From assembly GCA_021817045.1 (NCBI GenBank), contig JAKAWG010000055.1, positions 1 to 35,423 on the forward strand: a DNA stretch of 35,423 nucleotides, read 5' to 3'. This DNA is from Acidobacteriota bacterium (GTDB lineage: Bacteria > Acidobacteriota > Terriglobia > UBA7540). The notes under the pieces were generated by a model, which saw nothing but the letters and a program-made list of their open reading frames with translations, had not been told where the DNA came from and searched no databases. Positions within the stretch are counted from its first letter, which is position 1, and each line of letters opens with the position of its first letter. Position numbers and translations under genes: made by a program. Positions 8,560 to 16,189 of the stretch are shown here, in pieces.

Positions 8560-8692
8560 ACCGTAATTCGGTCAGGGCGGCCTCCGCAAAGCATTTTTGA
8601 GTTTGGAATTGGAAGACGAGGCAAATGCGGACATCCTTCCTCGCGTTCCGGTCCTCAGGATAACCACGCGGGGCATCGCATCGCAACTTGCC

Positions 8693-9955
8693 ATGGCAAT
8701 CACAAGGCGGCGCAGAGGCCGGCCTACATTTACAGGCAGAATTGTACTTCTGGCCTTGGTTGGGGGCTTGCCGGCAGTGTTGGTAACTGTTTTCCTTCTT
8801 TGGACCGGCAACTACAGTCCACAGGCTCGGTGGACGCTGGCTTCTATACTGGTCGTCTTCTGGCTGGTGACGTGCCTTTCGTTGCGAAGCCGCATCGAAA
8901 GACCTTTGCAAACGCTTTCCAACCTGATAGCCGCCTTGCGAGAGGGAGACTATTCATTTCGCGTTCGCCGTGCGGGCGGGGAGGATGCTTTGGCGGAGCT
9001 GATGCGAGAGGCAAACGCATTGATGGATATGCTGCGGGAACAGCGCCTGGGCGCGCTCGAAGCGGCGGCGCTGCTTCAAAAGATGATGGAAGAGGTTGAC
9101 GTCGTCGTCTTCGCATTCGACGCCGAAGAGCGAGTGAGATTTGTGAACCACGCCGGGGAACGGCTGTTGGCCAAGCCGAGGGAACGACTGGTCGGCGCCG
9201 CGGCCGCTGAGCTTGGCTTGCAGCCATACCTGCAAACCGAGTCGGGCCGGGCGGAGCGCATCCTTACATTGGCATTTCCTGGCGCGCCCGATCCCAGCGG
9301 ACGCTGGGCGGTGAGCCTTACTCGCTTCCGCCAGAGCGGACTTCCCATGCAATTGCTGGTGATCGCCGACGTCCGGCGCGCGCTGCGCGAAGAAGAGCTC
9401 AAAGCCTGGCAGCGGCTGGTGCGAGTGCTGGGCCATGAGATTAACAACTCGCTTGCACCGATCAAATCTATGGCCGGAAGCCTGGAAAGCCTTTTGCGCC
9501 GCAATCCACGTCCGTCCGATTGGGAACAGGATGTGGAGCGCGGCCTCCGCGTGATTGGCGAGCGGGCGGACGCGCTGGGACGACTCACAGGCGCCTATGC
9601 CCGGCTGGCGAAGTTTCCCAAGCCCAATCCAATGCCACTCGAAGTGAGCGCCTGGGTGCGACAGGCAACGGCGATGGAGACTCGCATGGCGGTCAAGGTT
9701 GTGCCCGGACCGGAAATCACCTTGTCTGCGGATGCCGACCAACTCGAACAACTTCTGATCAACCTGATCCGCAACGCTGTGGATGCGTCGCTCGAGACGA
9801 GAGGCGAGGTAACGCTCGGCTGGGCCAAGAACAGAGTCCGGTTTGAGCTTTGGGTAGAAGACAGCGGTCCGGGAATCTCGAATCCCTCCAACTTATTTGT
9901 CCCGTTTTTCACCACCAAGCCACAAGGCGCGGGCATCGGGCTCGTCCTGTGCTAG
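8693..9955 (+). CDS. sensor histidine kinase (NtrB/NtrY-like), C-terminus cut by TAG
   Basis: The product is 420 residues. It has two transmembrane segments (~17-37 and ~47-63), a HAMP-like linker (~64-115), and a PAS-like domain (~125-228, with VNHAGERLLAKPRERLVG). The H-box GHEINNSLAPIKSMAGSLES has phospho-accepting His248. The N-box is NLIRNAVDAS, the G1 box DSGPGI, the F-box VPFFTTK, and the G2 box GAGIGL. A TAG stops it right after GLVLC. The same frame continues to 10054 with the family's normal ending (QIAEAHGGTLTLENR...), so 32 residues are lost. Those form the last strand and helix of the ATPase domain, and activity may be reduced or lost. The ATG at 8693 is chosen because the upstream extension to 8597 is not protein-like. 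It is cognate to the preceding response regulator. Confidence 0.85.
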   Translation: MAITRRRRGRPTFTGRIVLLALVGGLPAVLVTVFLLWTGNYSPQARWTLASILVVFWLVTCLSLRSRIERPLQTLSNLIAALREGDYSFRVRRAGGEDALAELMREANALMDMLREQRLGALEAAALLQKMMEEVDVVVFAFDAEERVRFVNHAGERLLAKPRERLVGAAAAELGLQPYLQTESGRAERILTLAFPGAPDPSGRWAVSLTRFRQSGLPMQLLVIADVRRALREEELKAWQRLVRVLGHEINNSLAPIKSMAGSLESLLRRNPRPSDWEQDVERGLRVIGERADALGRLTGAYARLAKFPKPNPMPLEVSAWVRQATAMETRMAVKVVPGPEITLSADADQLEQLLINLIRNAVDASLETRGEVTLGWAKNRVRFELWVEDSGPGISNPSNLFVPFFTTKPQGAGIGLVLC

Positions 9956-10054
9956 CAGATCGCCGAAGCCCACGGTGGCACGCTGACGCTCGAAAATCGC
10001 GCCAACGCCCGCGGCGCGAGAGCTCTGCTGACCCTCCCGCTTCATTTTCCTTGA

Positions 10055-10437
10055 TGGAATGGACCTAGGTGTCGGCGCGCATGTAAAAACATAGAAATTT
10101 GAACGGAGTCGGCTTGGGGGCATGGATTAACAGGAGGCTTGTGCCTTATCACTGCTGCGAGTGCGAGAAGTGCCTTTGCTCCGCAGATAGTCCACGTAGG
10201 ATTTTGGGACGGGCTGAGCGAGCAGTTCCTCGATGAGTGGCAGGAAGTAGTGGAGCGAGCGCATGGGGCCGAGCGGCCTGGCGTCAACTTCACTCTACCT
10301 CAAAACTCAAGCCTCGATCTCCCTGCTGCGTTAGCAGAGCATCGGTCCTGCCGCTTGACATAGCAGCCGGCGATGGATTTCTGACTGCCGCACGGACGCG
10401 ACATGCACCTCACCGCTATTGTCGCGCGGCACAGGAT
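10055..10437. other. gene-free stretch with possible gene debris
   Basis: No supported gene is present. A minus-strand frame at 10127-10264 encodes 45 residues starting MRSLHYFLPLIEELLAQPV, which look protein-like but have no recognisable family or ribosome binding site. It may be the tail of a lost gene joined here by rearrangement. Confidence 0.3.
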
Positions 10438-10607
10438 CGGGTAGCGGCCACAAGCAAGCAATTTTTTACTCTAGCATATTACACGCAATGTTTTGAGGGC
10501 TTCTGTTCGCTCTTTCTTCGCTTTTTGGCGAAATGAGCCCTAGAAACGCGCGTTGCAAATAAAATGGTTAGCGCTTAGCGTAAGAATCTGCAGCATTGTG
10601 GCCGCTA
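10438..10607. mobile_element. 166-bp inverted-repeat element (MITE-like), copy 1
   Basis: TAGCGGCCACAA (10442-10453) is exactly mirrored by TTGTGGCCGCTA (10596-10607), giving a 166-bp unit with 12-bp terminal inverted repeats and no coding capacity. It also contains internal hairpins such as TTCGC/GCGAA and AGGGCT/AGCCCT. The first 127 bases from 10438 recur without change at 35297-35423. Copy 1 abuts a transposase fragment and copy 2 interrupts an SRAP gene, which supports mobility. No clear target duplication is visible. The four bases CGGG before the left repeat are also shared by both copies and may belong to the element. Confidence 0.65.
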
Positions 10608-10825
10608 GGCCAGAGTGGAGCCCGGGAGCATTCCTGCAGGCCTTTGAGGCCTTGGGATCGATAGCGTCTGAGCCACTTGCGCACCGTCGGAACGGTGGTG
10701 GAGAAAGCACGGGCGGCGGCCTTAATGCCGTGTAGATGGGCATGAGTGACCGGGCGAAGACGGTAATCAAAAGGGTTGGGCATGTTACGAATCACATCGA
10801 AGTAAGGGACCGGAGCGCTCATCAT
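10608..10825 (-). pseudogene. transposase N-terminal fragment (IS481-like helix-turn-helix)
   Basis: The first ~72 residues of a transposase are readable on the minus strand from an ATG at 10825. They include the helix-turn-helix HGIKAAARAFSTTVPTVRKW and the following LRRYRSQGLKGLQECSRAP. This layout is typical of IS481-type transposases, which continue into a DDE catalytic core. Here the frame leaves the family after SRAP, exactly where the 166-bp inverted-repeat element begins, and no DDE core lies beyond it. The fragment is inactive. Confidence 0.7.
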
Positions 10826-10853
10826 CCGGCCATTTTACAATTCAAAATCGGCG

Positions 10854-10885
10854 TGGCGGCCTTGGCCCCCCCACCAAGGCCGCCA
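10854..10885 (+). terminator. strong GC hairpin
   Basis: TGGCGGCCTTGG (10854-10865) pairs perfectly with CCAAGGCCGCCA (10874-10885) around an eight-base C-rich loop, followed by a pyrimidine-rich stretch. It could be an intrinsic terminator or part of the end of the neighbouring insertion sequence. It separates the debris from the next transcription unit. Confidence 0.4.
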
Positions 10886-10970
10886 TCTCTTTCCTTCTGC
10901 GAGAATTGAGGCATTTCAACCCCACACGGGGGATACGATGTGAATAGACTGTACCAACAGGCGAAAGGAG

Positions 10971-10998
10971 TTGACCGTAGCACACCTGCAGTGATAAC
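10971..10998 (+). promoter_or_regulatory. putative sigma-70 promoter of the PatG-like gene set
   Basis: TTGACC (10971-10976), a 16-bp spacer and GATAAC (10993-10998) with an upstream T (TGATAAC) lie 35 bp before the first ATG of the three-gene set. Both hexamers are one or two mismatches from consensus. Confidence 0.35.
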
Positions 10999-11032
10999 TT
11001 AAGCGCCATCGGTGGACATGCGGGGGCATGCA

Positions 11033-11224
11033 ATGAACGATACAAAGACGAAACTGAAGGTAGATGAGCCCCGTCAAATACGCCTCCCCGGATTTGTTAA
11101 GGACGAGGAGATCGGTCTGGGCGATGTCATCAAGCAGATTACGTATGCGATTGGGATCAAGCCGTGCGGCGGTTGTGAGCGGCGCGCGAGTATGCTCAAC
11201 CGCTTCATGGTCTTCACCAGGTAA
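11033..11224 (+). CDS. small CGGC-motif protein
   Basis: This is a 63-residue protein with a charged N-terminus, a short linker RQIRLPGF, and a compact C-terminus GLGDVIKQITYAIGIKPCGG continuing as CERRASMLNRFMVF. The CGGC pair (Cys45, Cys48) and the G-I-K-P-C-G-G-C-x-x-R-A-x-x-L-N-R pattern recall small uncharacterised proteins in diverse bacteria. I know of no established function. Alternative starts are GTG 11012 and ATG 11018. ATG 11033 is preferred because GGGGG precedes it and the protein-like pattern begins there. It is first in a set with the PatG-like gene (48-bp gap) and the cysteine-rich gene, so it could be a substrate, chaperone or redox partner. That is inference. Confidence 0.6.
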   Translation: MNDTKTKLKVDEPRQIRLPGFVKDEEIGLGDVIKQITYAIGIKPCGGCERRASMLNRFMVFTR

Positions 11225-11272
11225 TCTGGATGGCGGCAAACGCGGCTTCTGCTCAGAAGGGAGGAGATTCAC

Positions 11273-12184
11273 ATGAAAGAGTCGGCTGACAGCCCATCGG
11301 CGCAGTCGCCTACGGGAACTCATTCTTTGGCGATGCAAACAGCCTCGCCCGCGCTACCTGACCAAAGTGGAATGCAATCGTGCCCGACCTGCGGAGCTGC
11401 GACATCAACGGTAACACCCTCGTACCTTTACGCGATCGGAAGGATCGAACCGCGCTTCCCGCGCTTATCGGTCGAGAAGGAATTCGTTCAGGCGATAGGA
11501 CGTGCGGAGACCGCCGGGCTGACCGACCGTCAGGCGCTCCACACCGCACTGACGCAGGAGCAGAATCGCTACCTGGCCCGTCAGTTGTGCTGGGTGCTAA
11601 TGATCGGGGGTGTTGAGACCTACCTGTTGGCTCCGCACGACCCGAGTGATCTCCACCTGTTGGTGGAGGCGGTCCGGCCAATGCCACACTTGGCGGACCT
11701 CGATGCCGTGATCGGCCTAAGAGGGCCAGCCGCTCCGCTGGGTTACTGCGGCGGTCTTACGGTCCCGATCGTCATGTTCGAGCAACTCTACACCTTTGAA
11801 ATTGGTGCTTTCATCGATTCGATCCCGAGGCCGGAGGGAGTGAGCGCCGAGCACTTCCGGCCAACAGCCGAAGAGCTGTTCAGGAAGATCCTCCAGATGG
11901 CGGACAACACGGGCGCGACGGACGAACACAGGGCGTTGAACTACCTCGTGCTGCGCTACCCACGAGTTTACGCTTTGGCCGCCGAGCGCCATGCCCAGAA
12001 TGCGTCGCTGTCGGCGGTCGAAGTCAAACCGTCGCCGCTTAGTGGAGCTCGAAAAATCGTCGAAGCGATCTTTACCTTCACGCATCGTCAGACCGACGTG
12101 AGCGAAAAGTATTTCGCGCGAGTTGACGTCACCGAGCTGTTTCCGTTCATGGTTAGCAAGCTGACACCCTACTATGACCTTTGA
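11273..12184 (+). CDS. PatG C-terminal-domain-like protein (stand-alone)
   Basis: This is a 303-residue cytoplasmic protein. After a disordered N-terminus come CPTCG (Cys37, Cys40) and a conserved-looking body: YLYAIGRIEPRFPRLSVEKE, AETAGLTDRQALHTALTQEQ, NRYLARQLCWVLMIGGVETY, ADNTGATDEHRALNYLVLRY and, at the end, RVDVTELFPFMVSKLTPYYD. From memory this is the domain at the C-terminus of PatG/PatA, the cyanobactin maturation proteases, here without any subtilisin domain. The domain's biochemical role is not established. Stand-alone copies occur in many non-cyanobacteria. GGGAGGAG lies eight bases before the ATG. The cysteine-rich peptide gene follows after 30 bp, which makes a peptide-modification context possible but unproven. 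Confidence 0.75.
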   Translation: MKESADSPSAQSPTGTHSLAMQTASPALPDQSGMQSCPTCGAATSTVTPSYLYAIGRIEPRFPRLSVEKEFVQAIGRAETAGLTDRQALHTALTQEQNRYLARQLCWVLMIGGVETYLLAPHDPSDLHLLVEAVRPMPHLADLDAVIGLRGPAAPLGYCGGLTVPIVMFEQLYTFEIGAFIDSIPRPEGVSAEHFRPTAEELFRKILQMADNTGATDEHRALNYLVLRYPRVYALAAERHAQNASLSAVEVKPSPLSGARKIVEAIFTFTHRQTDVSEKYFARVDVTELFPFMVSKLTPYYDL

Positions 12185-12214
12185 ACCATGCGGCAAGAGG
12201 AGAGGACTAACGTT

Positions 12215-12574
12215 ATGAACCTGCCCAGATTTATCGACGAAAGGTTCCTGTACGGAGGGATATTCCCCCACCCCCGGCGGGCCTTTGCGGGGGCCGAGCG
12301 TGCGAGCGTTGTCAGGCCCCTCGGAAGTTGTTGGGACAGTGTCTTTAGCAGTTGCATGGAGAGCCACGTTTGTCCAGAGTTGTGTATTTCAGCCTTCGAA
12401 GCGTTCTGTGAAGACGCACCTGACCCATATTCTTGCGCAATCGCAATTGGTATTTGCGGGGTGTGCCTCGGCTATTGCGTCGGCGTCGCGAACGGAGAAT
12501 GCTGCTCTTTGAACTGCGGTTGGTGCTGTTCCGGGTGGGTGTGCTGGCCGTGTTGCAGTTGGAATTGCAACTGA
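12215..12574 (+). CDS. cysteine-rich small protein, candidate modified peptide
   Basis: The product is 119 residues. The first ~38 residues are cysteine-free (MNLPRFIDERFLYGGIFPHP...). Residues 39-118 contain 18 cysteines and end in a tryptophan/cysteine-rich tail with CC pairs (CCSLNCGWCC, then WVCWPCCSWNC). GAGGAGAGG lies upstream of the ATG at 12215. A leader-like front half and a Cys-rich back half directly behind a PatG-C-like gene resemble the layout of a ribosomally made peptide, but no modifying cyclodehydratase, radical-SAM or lanthionine enzyme is visible nearby. A disulfide-rich or metal-binding protein is equally possible. I do not recognise a family. Confidence 0.6.
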   Translation: MNLPRFIDERFLYGGIFPHPRRAFAGAERASVVRPLGSCWDSVFSSCMESHVCPELCISAFEAFCEDAPDPYSCAIAIGICGVCLGYCVGVANGECCSLNCGWCCSGWVCWPCCSWNCN

Positions 12575-13060
12575 CCCGTGGCCCGGCATAAGTTTGGTTT
12601 TCCGCCCAAGCGCCCCAAACTGCGTTGTTGGTTATCTCCTCTGCTGCTGCAGGGCGCACTTTTCTTCCAGTTGCAAGACGGGCATTTCAGATTGTAGGTG
12701 CCGCCCCGGTAATTCTGTCCAGTTTAAAATAGGAGAGCATAAGAATCCGGGGAAGGAGAATCCACGCTACTGATTCTACGGTCTTGGAACTCGGGTGGAA
12801 AACACGTTTCGACAGCCACAATCATTGCCATTCTTGGAGGCCTGTCATTTAAGCTTCCGGAGCTGAGCATTGACTGGTCTACGGCCTCCCCCGGATTCTT
12901 ATGCTCTCCTGTTTCGGGGGACGGCAGGCTTCGGAACTTCCGAAAAATAGGTAGAACCGGAACTTTTTCGGGCAACTTAGCCTTCAAAAACGGCGAGGGA
13001 AGCTAATTCTAGCAGGAAATTGCCAGGGCGGGAACACAAAGCGGAAATTTTTGCGCAATC
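12575..13060. other. gene-free stretch carrying an inverted-repeat element
   Basis: Apart from the element at 12731-12910 nothing is supported. On the minus strand at ~12630-12720 a short frame reads NYRGGTYNLKCPSCNWKK, a zinc-ribbon-like scrap without a start, perhaps a remnant. Confidence 0.3.
12731..12910. mobile_element. 180-bp element with perfect 22-bp terminal inverted repeats
   Basis: Positions 12731-12752 (AGGAGAGCATAAGAATCC...) are the exact reverse complement of 12889-12910 (...GGATTCTTATGCTCTCCT), with 136 bp between them and no open frame of note. Perfect terminal repeats without a gene are typical of miniature inverted-repeat elements mobilised by a transposase elsewhere. No clear target-site duplication flanks it. 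It differs in sequence from the 166-bp element at 10438. Confidence 0.65.
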
Positions 13061-13393
13061 AGCGGTGATAAGATTATTGGGAAAGGGCGATTGCGAACGA
13101 ACAGCCGGCTGACCGTAGCCTTCAGGATGGCGGCCAGCACCCTACGCGAAAGTGATGCCTACTTGGGCGCTCAGTTCCGGCGACTGAGGGCAAGGCTCGA
13201 GGCTCCCGTCGCGGTTAAGGCCATGGCAGCCAAACTGGCTCGGCTCGTCTATCGCATGCTCCGCTACGGCATGCCGTTCGTCGACCGAGGGGCAATGTTT
13301 TACGAGGCACGCTACCGCCAGCGACAGATCAACTCCCTCAGGAGGAAAGCAGCCAAGTTCGGATTTCAACTTATGCAGTTCCCGGCAAATTAG
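13061..13393 (+). pseudogene. IS110-family transposase, C-terminal fragment
   Basis: An open frame enters at about 13061 (SGDKIIGKGRLRTNSRLTVA) and runs to TAA 13391-13393. The 110 residues match the C-terminal end of IS110-type transposases: AFRMAASTLRESDAYLGAQF, then AMAAKLARLVYRMLRYGMPF and the closing coiled basic helix. The N-terminal DEDD nuclease half and the serine-recombinase-like region are missing. The fragment lies 36 bp before the first gene of the large operon and may mark where that block was joined to the chromosome. Confidence 0.75.
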
Positions 13394-13429
13394 GCGGAGT
13401 TTCTGGAGAGTACGATTCAGGAGGATGAC

Positions 13430-13696
13430 ATGGCAACAATCACCAACGTAAGCATATCCGTCGGAAAAACGCAGGTTGCGACTGCAGCGGAGGGAGAGCT
13501 TGCGCCTCCGCCCGCAGCTAACTTGACGGTGCAAAACGCCCAGTGGGCAACCGGAATCACGCCCAAAGGCAAGCTAGACTATCTGCAAAAAAAGTGCCGT
13601 GTCACGGCGACGGCGGCTGGACGTCCCTGGGCGGGGAATTTCAAAATTACTGGAATTAAGGGAGAGCACACAATTAAGTTTACTGCCGAGGCGTAA
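13430..13696 (+). CDS. small beta-rich protein, first gene of the large unknown operon
   Basis: This is an 88-residue protein with a well-placed AGGAGG (eight bases before the ATG). It begins MATITNVSISVGKTQVATAA and alternates strands and turns to a final HTIKFTAEA. It has no signal peptide and one cysteine. No family is recognised. It precedes and shares orientation with the beta-rich genes downstream. A 251-bp gap with a repeat separates it from the next gene, so cotranscription is likely but not certain. Its size and strand-rich character suggest a small structural subunit or ligand-binding protein, which is inference only. Confidence 0.6.
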   Translation: MATITNVSISVGKTQVATAAEGELAPPPAANLTVQNAQWATGITPKGKLDYLQKKCRVTATAAGRPWAGNFKITGIKGEHTIKFTAEA

Positions 13697-13773
13697 GCCA
13701 CTGAAGACGACAGGGGCCCTTCGAGAAGTGGATCGTGGCAGTCCTGCCTGAGAAGGGTCGATGCCTAGCTCTA

Positions 13774-13836
13774 ACCGCAGAGACACGGAGGAGAGGGCTT
13801 TGTTTTTATCCTCAGTGTCTGCGGTCCTCCGTGGTC
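13774..13836. repeat. inverted intergenic repeat (ACCGCAGAGACAC ... GTGTCTGCGGT)
   Basis: ACCGCAGAGACAC (13774-13786) followed by GGAGGA is mirrored by GTGTCTGCGGT (13815-13825) and TCCTCCGTGGT. This recalls the 'accacggagacacggagg' family of intergenic repeats that I know from Acidobacteriota genomes. Just upstream CCCTTC (13717-13722) pairs with GAAGGG (13752-13757) around GGCAG/CTGCC, so the whole gap between the first two operon genes could fold. Confidence 0.5.
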
Positions 13837-13947
13837 CCAATAATTTGGTGAAACTGGCGCGGAAGTGACAACCGCGAAAGAGAGACTTGAGCAATACCAT
13901 TGCCGTTGAACAACTTATCAGAAGTTCAGCATAGGAGGATGGTCCAA

Positions 13948-14265
13948 GTGGGGAACGTCAACACGATAATTGCCCAGTTGAACATCATTGCCGCCGCTCG
14001 CTATAAGAGTGTTCATGGAGGCCCAGCATCAAGCCGAAAGACCCTTCACGAACAAGCTTTTGACAAAGTCAAGGGCTCAGCCCAGCAGGTCAGTTCAATT
14101 CTCGGCCAAAACCCGAATCCAAACCGCGATCAGAAAGAGAATATTACAGCGCAATTCAATTCCATGAAGAAGAACGTGGATGTTTACTGCCCTAAGACGG
14201 CGGGAACCGACAACGTCCTCCGGGCGTTCAACAAGGCCTTCGCGGAGTGGGAGTTGTTTAAGTAA
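13948..14265 (+). CDS. small helical protein of unknown function
   Basis: This 105-residue protein is mostly helical (VNTIIAQLNIIAAARYKSVH, a central KVKGSAQQVSSIL, and a final RAFNKAFAEWELF). The start is set by AGGAGG at 13933-13938. GTG 13948 is nine bases downstream, whereas the ATG at 13939 touches the AGGAGG and is too close. It is the only small helical product in an otherwise beta-rich operon and could act as a coat, adaptor or chaperone. No family is recognised. Confidence 0.55.
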   Translation: MGNVNTIIAQLNIIAAARYKSVHGGPASSRKTLHEQAFDKVKGSAQQVSSILGQNPNPNRDQKENITAQFNSMKKNVDVYCPKTAGTDNVLRAFNKAFAEWELFK

Positions 14266-14373
14266 TAGCTCAGGCACTGAGATCGCCCGGTGAGTGCCAC
14301 GTTCAGCCGATCTCAGCGGGCAGGTGTCTGCGGTGAAATTTGACCTCGTTCACGATAAGGAAGGGTACGGCAA

Positions 14374-16161
14374 GTGAGCGGATCCATAGGCTTGCTGGCC
14401 ACCGACGCCATGCCCGATTGGCAGAATTCCTTCGGGACGGAAGACTTCACTCTGCTTCCCGCTTACGGTGATGCGAATTTGTTTTTTGTTGTTCCACGGG
14501 TGGTCAGACTCGCCCAGAGGGCCGGCCGGTCTCCCGACTTTTTTCTGGAATTTTTTTCGGACGGCAGTCTGGAAGAAAGCCTCTACGCCACGATTCAGAT
14601 GGGCCTAACGCGGGAGGGGGACACGCTCGAAGCGTACCGTCTTTTGACAGAGGGGAGAGCTGGCGCCGCGCTAATGCCGGCAACCTTCACAACCGGAACG
14701 TTCTGGCATCTCGAATGTGACGACGTTTATGAAACGGGGCCTTTTGCGTGGGAAGATGTCCAGCACGCGAGCATTCATGGGCGGATCTCACCGAAAACGG
14801 GCCGGCTGATCTACGGCGCCCTCGCCGGCGGATCGCTGGTGATCGCCCGAACCGCGGTGGAATGCGAGATGGCTGCATTTCTGCCCCGAATTGAGTCCAC
14901 GGTGATGTTCAATCCGGCCAAGCTTCAGGAATCGCTCCAATCCCTAAACCCGGGCGGCCGTAGCATACCTTTCCGGCGAATGGTGACGTTCTTTGAAGAG
15001 TCGCATCCTGGGTTACTGACTTTCGAAGGTGGGGATCGCGGTTCTTATGGACGGAGTCTCGGCTTGGCGCTGGCTGGCCGCGTGCGGCATTTTCTCGGTC
15101 GGTCCTCGCCCTGCCCGCGAATCTCCGATGGCCCCCATATCGCGTTGAATCCAGCGCCGGCGGGCGTTACGCCCGAGCTCACCGCGTGGGACCTCCGAAC
15201 GCCCTTAATGACAGGCGTTCCTGTGTTTCTGGACTTCGACCCTTTTACGCCCATCATAAAGTACGGAGACCGTGACCGTGTCACCAGTGTGACGAATGTG
15301 CCGCCACTCCCCGACGATCTCAGGACGGAACGCGTTCTCGTCGCGTCGAATCTTCCTCCGGTGATTCGGAACTGCGATGAAATCACCCTAACACTGTGTG
15401 TGGGGAAGGATCTTTCGCGTTCCGGCCAGACTCAAACCGAATCGGTGACGCTCTATCCTTCCTCCGGGAGAACAACTCCAGTCGAACTGAAGTTCAAAAC
15501 GAGCAAAGCGAAGACCTACAGAGCCCGCGTCACCGCGGTTTCCGAGGCGGGGGTCGAGATGCCGGTGCCATGGTTTGATTGCAGCGGCGATTACCTTTAC
15601 ATTGGCGCGGAACGGCTGCCTGCAACTTACATCACCGTTCGCGCCACCCCAGAGTTGCTGAGCCAAGCGAATATCTCCGTGCTGATTACGCAAGGCGCCC
15701 CCGGGGAAGAACTGGCGGATACACTTACTCAACGTGAACCGTCCGCAAGCTTCCTACTGTTCTCCGGCAGCCAGGAGGCGCGCCTCATCGTAACCGCACG
15801 CGATCCGGAGCGCGCCGGCAGCACTCTGACGCTGGAATTGCCCTGCCAGTCCTTGAGCCTGGATCTGCCCGACTTCCACGAATACGGTCCGCAGTACACT
15901 CCGGTTACAGTTCAGTTCCACGATGGCATCCAAACGGCAGATTTTGAGTTTGCTCCCGAGTGCGGAACGGAGGATCCGACCGTATTGCGGTTCTTGGCAG
16001 ATCGCCCCTCAGGGCAGTACAACTACTATTCGACCAAACTTTTCAAGCATCGTTACCGCTTTCGACGGTCACCTGAAGAAGGCCGGCCGGATACGGAATG
16101 GTCGGACTATCGCTTACCCGGGCAGCCCTTGATTATTTCAGTGCGAGGCAATTCGGATTGA
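14374..16161 (+). CDS. large beta-rich protein, operon member A (595 aa)
   Basis: The start is GTG 14374 with AAGGAAGGG upstream. There is no signal peptide or membrane segment. Residues ~25-75 hold an aromatic strand region (LLPAYGDANLFFVVPRVVRL) followed by a Gly/Leu strand pair, comparable in position to the N-terminal modules of members B-E. The middle contains GRISPKTGRLIYGALAGGSL and helix-rich TVMFNPAKLQESLQSLNPGG. From ~330 on the chain is a string of beta segments (EITLTLCVGKDLS, VELKFKTSKAKTYRARVTAV, YITVRATPEL, ITLELP-type strands) that read as two or more Ig-like sandwiches. It ends near HRYRFRRSPEEG. No catalytic motif is seen. Family and function are unknown. Confidence 0.75.
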   Translation: MSGSIGLLATDAMPDWQNSFGTEDFTLLPAYGDANLFFVVPRVVRLAQRAGRSPDFFLEFFSDGSLEESLYATIQMGLTREGDTLEAYRLLTEGRAGAALMPATFTTGTFWHLECDDVYETGPFAWEDVQHASIHGRISPKTGRLIYGALAGGSLVIARTAVECEMAAFLPRIESTVMFNPAKLQESLQSLNPGGRSIPFRRMVTFFEESHPGLLTFEGGDRGSYGRSLGLALAGRVRHFLGRSSPCPRISDGPHIALNPAPAGVTPELTAWDLRTPLMTGVPVFLDFDPFTPIIKYGDRDRVTSVTNVPPLPDDLRTERVLVASNLPPVIRNCDEITLTLCVGKDLSRSGQTQTESVTLYPSSGRTTPVELKFKTSKAKTYRARVTAVSEAGVEMPVPWFDCSGDYLYIGAERLPATYITVRATPELLSQANISVLITQGAPGEELADTLTQREPSASFLLFSGSQEARLIVTARDPERAGSTLTLELPCQSLSLDLPDFHEYGPQYTPVTVQFHDGIQTADFEFAPECGTEDPTVLRFLADRPSGQYNYYSTKLFKHRYRFRRSPEEGRPDTEWSDYRLPGQPLIISVRGNSD

Positions 16162-16189
16162 GAAGGAACCCACCTAGGGAGGCCTGGTT

